Positions 61,958-64,000 of a stretch of 64,000 nt of DNA are shown in pieces. The stretch spans positions 2,976,001 to 3,040,000 of the forward strand of contig CBDCSF010000013.1 of NCBI GenBank assembly GCA_965221445.1, given 5' to 3'. This stretch comes from MPNP01 sp965221445 (GTDB taxonomy: Bacteria > Pseudomonadota > Alphaproteobacteria > Rhodobacterales > Rhodobacteraceae). Position 1 is the first letter of the stretch. Each line of letters starts with the position of its first letter. Position numbers and translations under genes: made by a program. Under the pieces are notes generated by a model, which was not told the DNA's origin, did not search any database, and saw nothing but the letters and a program-made list of their open reading frames with translations.

Positions 61958-62575
61958 ATGGAATCGTTGACGAATGCATTAATTCCTACAGTGGACGAGC
62001 AAACTCCAAGAGGGGAAAGAAGGTATGATATTTTCTCCAAGCTATTAAAGGAGAGGATCGTATTTGTTTGTGGCGAGATAACCGATGAAGTATCCACACT
62101 TGCAGTAGCTCAATTATTGTTCCTTGAAGCTGAAAATCCAAAATCCGAAATCTTTATGTACATAAATAGTCCCGGTGGGGAAGTGGATTCCGGCCTAGCC
62201 ATTTATGATGCGATGCAATATATCTCTCCACCGGTTTCAACCCTTGCTTTTGGTCGGGCAGCCTCAATGGGTGCATTGCTATTGACTGCCGGGGAACCAG
62301 GAAAAAGATATTCCTTACCACATAGTTCCATAATGGTACATCAATCCATGGGAGGCTTTCGGGGAAGGTTTAGTGATGTAACCATTCACTATGACCATAT
62401 GAAAGAGCGTGAAACGACTTTGAGGGACATTCTGATGAAACATACAGGAAGGACTCTAGATGAGGTAAGTGACGCTATCAGGGATGGAGATAAACACCTA
62501 AATCCTCATGAAGCACAAGAGTGGGGATTGATTGATAAAATTGTTACAACTCGTTCAAATAATTCTGAAGATTAA
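61958..62575 (+). CDS. clpP: ATP-dependent Clp protease proteolytic subunit
   Basis: 205-aa serine protease forming the 14-mer barrel. Catalytic triad: Ser in GRAASMGALLL, His in SSIMVHQSMGG, Asp in WGLIDKI. PTVDEQTPRGERRYDIFSKLL is the N-terminal loop that gates the axial pore (in blocks: TPRGERRYDIFSKLL). The usual GQAASM is GRAASM here, and PNAR is PHSS. It lies 26 bp after tig and upstream of clpX. Confidence 0.96.
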   Translation: MESLTNALIPTVDEQTPRGERRYDIFSKLLKERIVFVCGEITDEVSTLAVAQLLFLEAENPKSEIFMYINSPGGEVDSGLAIYDAMQYISPPVSTLAFGRAASMGALLLTAGEPGKRYSLPHSSIMVHQSMGGFRGRFSDVTIHYDHMKERETTLRDILMKHTGRTLDEVSDAIRDGDKHLNPHEAQEWGLIDKIVTTRSNNSED

Positions 62576-62579
62576 ACTT

Positions 62580-62600
62580 ATTTCCATTTTTTGTGGAAAT
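62580..62600 (+). other. Small hairpin between clpP and clpX
   Basis: ATTTCCA, loop TTTTTTG, TGGAAAT. It overlaps the GTG at 62593 that opens the longest clpX frame, which argues against that start. Confidence 0.4.
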
Positions 62601-62649
62601 CGGTTATACACTTGGCATTGATTCAAGGCAGTTAAATAGGTGTTCGTGT

Positions 62650-63912
62650 ATGATTAATCAGACTCCACCTGAAGAAAGTGAACTTCTCTGCTCGTTCTGC
62701 GGCAAAAGCAAAAGTGAGGTCAACAAACTTATTGCTGGCCCTAATGTGTACATTTGTGATGAATGCATAGAGCTTTCTGTAGAAATAATTAAGCAAGATA
62801 AGGAAGTCATTTCACGCAAGCAGGAACATCAGCCTACTCCCCCACAGGAAATCTATCGGTTTCTAGATGACTATGTAATTGGTCAGTCTCACGCAAAGAA
62901 AGTGCTTTCTGTAGCTGTTTACAACCACTACAAAATGTTGAATAATCTCGAGAATGATCTCGGGGTTGAAATTGCCAAATCTAATATCCTGCTAATTGGT
63001 CCTACAGGATGCGGTAAAACTCTTTTGGCTCAGACTTTGGCCAAACTATTGGATGTTCCCTTTACCATGGCTGATGCTACAACACTTACTGAAGCTGGCT
63101 ACGTGGGTGAAGATGTAGAAAACATAATTCTCAGGCTACTCCAAGCGGCAGAATATAATGTTTCCAAAGCTCAACGAGGCATCGTCTATATTGATGAGTT
63201 GGATAAAATCACACGTAAAACTGATAATCCCTCAATAACAAGAGATGTGAGTGGAGAAGGGGTTCAGCAAGCCTTGCTCAAGATAATCGAAGGAACCATC
63301 ACTTCCATTCCTCCAAGAGGAGGACGGAAACATCCACAGCAGGAATTCCTGCAGGTTGATACCTCCAACATTCTCTTTATTTGTGGAGGTGCATTTGCAG
63401 GATTGGAGAAAGTAATTCAGAACAGAACCAGACCCTCTGCTTTGGGTTTTGAGGTGGAAATTTCTGATTTGGAAACAAAGGGATTAAGTGAACTCCTGGA
63501 GGATCTGGAACCTGAGGATTTGATGAAATTCGGTCTTATTCCAGAATTTGTAGGAAGGCTGCCCGTAGTTGCTACCCTGAATGAGTTAGATATAGATGCG
63601 TTGGTAAAGGTATTTACCGAGCCAAAAAACTCTCTAATTAAACAATTTAGCAAACTTTTTGAATTGGATGGAATCAAATTGACCTTTACTGACGAAGCTA
63701 TTAGGGCTATCGCTACAAAGGCTTTTGTTTTAAAAACTGGTGCGAGAGGGCTAAGGTCAATAATTGAAGAAATATTGCTTGATACCATGTTTGAACTACC
63801 ACTTGATGATAGTGTCGTGGAAATAGTTGTAACCGAAGAATGTGTGGTATCTAATGCTATACCTCTGAGGTTCTATTCGGAAAGTACATTACCCAGGGCT
63901 GCAGGTTCCTAA
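62650..63912 (+). CDS. clpX: ATP-dependent Clp protease ATP-binding subunit ClpX
   Basis: 420-aa AAA+ unfoldase. N-terminal zinc domain: CSFCGKSKSEVNKLIAGP and YICDECIEL. Walker A is GPTGCGKTLLAQ; the pore loop is GYVGED; Walker B is GIVYIDELDKI. The RKH-type loop is PRGGRKHPQQ, and sensor 2 is GARGLRSIIE. ClpP docking uses the LGF loop (SALGFEVEI). ATG at 62650 (MINQTPPEE, AGGTG upstream) gives the normal length; the GTG at 62593 adds 19 unrelated residues. It feeds substrates to ClpP. Confidence 0.96.
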   Translation: MINQTPPEESELLCSFCGKSKSEVNKLIAGPNVYICDECIELSVEIIKQDKEVISRKQEHQPTPPQEIYRFLDDYVIGQSHAKKVLSVAVYNHYKMLNNLENDLGVEIAKSNILLIGPTGCGKTLLAQTLAKLLDVPFTMADATTLTEAGYVGEDVENIILRLLQAAEYNVSKAQRGIVYIDELDKITRKTDNPSITRDVSGEGVQQALLKIIEGTITSIPPRGGRKHPQQEFLQVDTSNILFICGGAFAGLEKVIQNRTRPSALGFEVEISDLETKGLSELLEDLEPEDLMKFGLIPEFVGRLPVVATLNELDIDALVKVFTEPKNSLIKQFSKLFELDGIKLTFTDEAIRAIATKAFVLKTGARGLRSIIEEILLDTMFELPLDDSVVEIVVTEECVVSNAIPLRFYSESTLPRAAGS

Positions 63913-64000
63913 TTGATCCAATATCCTGGCCCTCAAGGAAAGCGATGAATGAATTTTATCATTAGGTTAATAACTTGGTGGAATTCCCAGACTTTGGGTA

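Overview
The window looks like chromosome of a low-GC, probably marine or host-associated alphaproteobacterium. The evidence is linkage rather than a marker tree: tRNA-Leu–tig–clpP–clpX, glnA/glnB beside the NAD(P)H-hydrate repair gene, thrS–infC, and many nutrient ABC/TRAP transporters. UUG and GUG starts are frequent. I cannot name a genus from sequence alone.

Layout. 0-5.5 kb: a 5'-truncated lipid A acyltransferase, a thiolase, infC with an AUA start codon, thrS and a small hydrolase. 5.6-8.2 kb: an orphan iron(III)-type permease, tRNA-Thr and an SDR. 8.5-11.4 kb: an IS5-family element whose transposase carries one in-frame amber codon, then a two-gene DUF6978-like/DUF1828-like cassette (names from memory) and a solo IS end. 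11.6-15.8 kb: a bacterial voltage-gated sodium-channel homologue with a non-standard filter, and pntA-pntB transhydrogenase. 16-23.8 kb: a complete oligopeptide ABC operon with an amidohydrolase and an orphan BMP-type binding protein. 24-29.5 kb: two M20 amidohydrolases run into a complete DctQ-DctM-DctP TRAP transporter, suggesting import and hydrolysis of an N-acylated compound. 29.5-32.1 kb: a PhyH-type dioxygenase, a Sel1 protein and a di-heme peroxidase.

32.3-37.6 kb is an accessory scar. It holds a membrane-anchored protein with 42-bp in-frame repeats, an IS5 relic, an IS630 relic, and an RTX gene split by an ISNCY-type element. Removing that element and one 6-bp target duplication restores a single 385-codon frame with an ATG and a ribosome-binding site. 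37.9-41.3 kb: a sugar cluster (Gfo/Idh dehydrogenase, FucI-like isomerase, PfkB kinase). 41.4-50.7 kb: uup, parE, a MATE exporter behind two palindromes, glnA, glnB and nnr.

50.7-58.3 kb is the most coherent regulatory unit. It contains a sugar ABC transporter (binding protein, double ATPase, two permeases), a divergent SDR, and a regulator that fuses a winged helix to a MalE-like binding-protein domain without a signal peptide. A 25-bp element with 22 identities lies in front of both the transporter operon and the regulator gene, and is a strong candidate operator. At 58.95 kb an intradiol dioxygenase and a LysR gene are both truncated head to head at one CACGTG, the footprint of a deletion that removed their shared promoter. 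The window ends with tRNA-Leu, tig, clpP and clpX.

All family names come from reading protein sequences and motifs; no database search was run.
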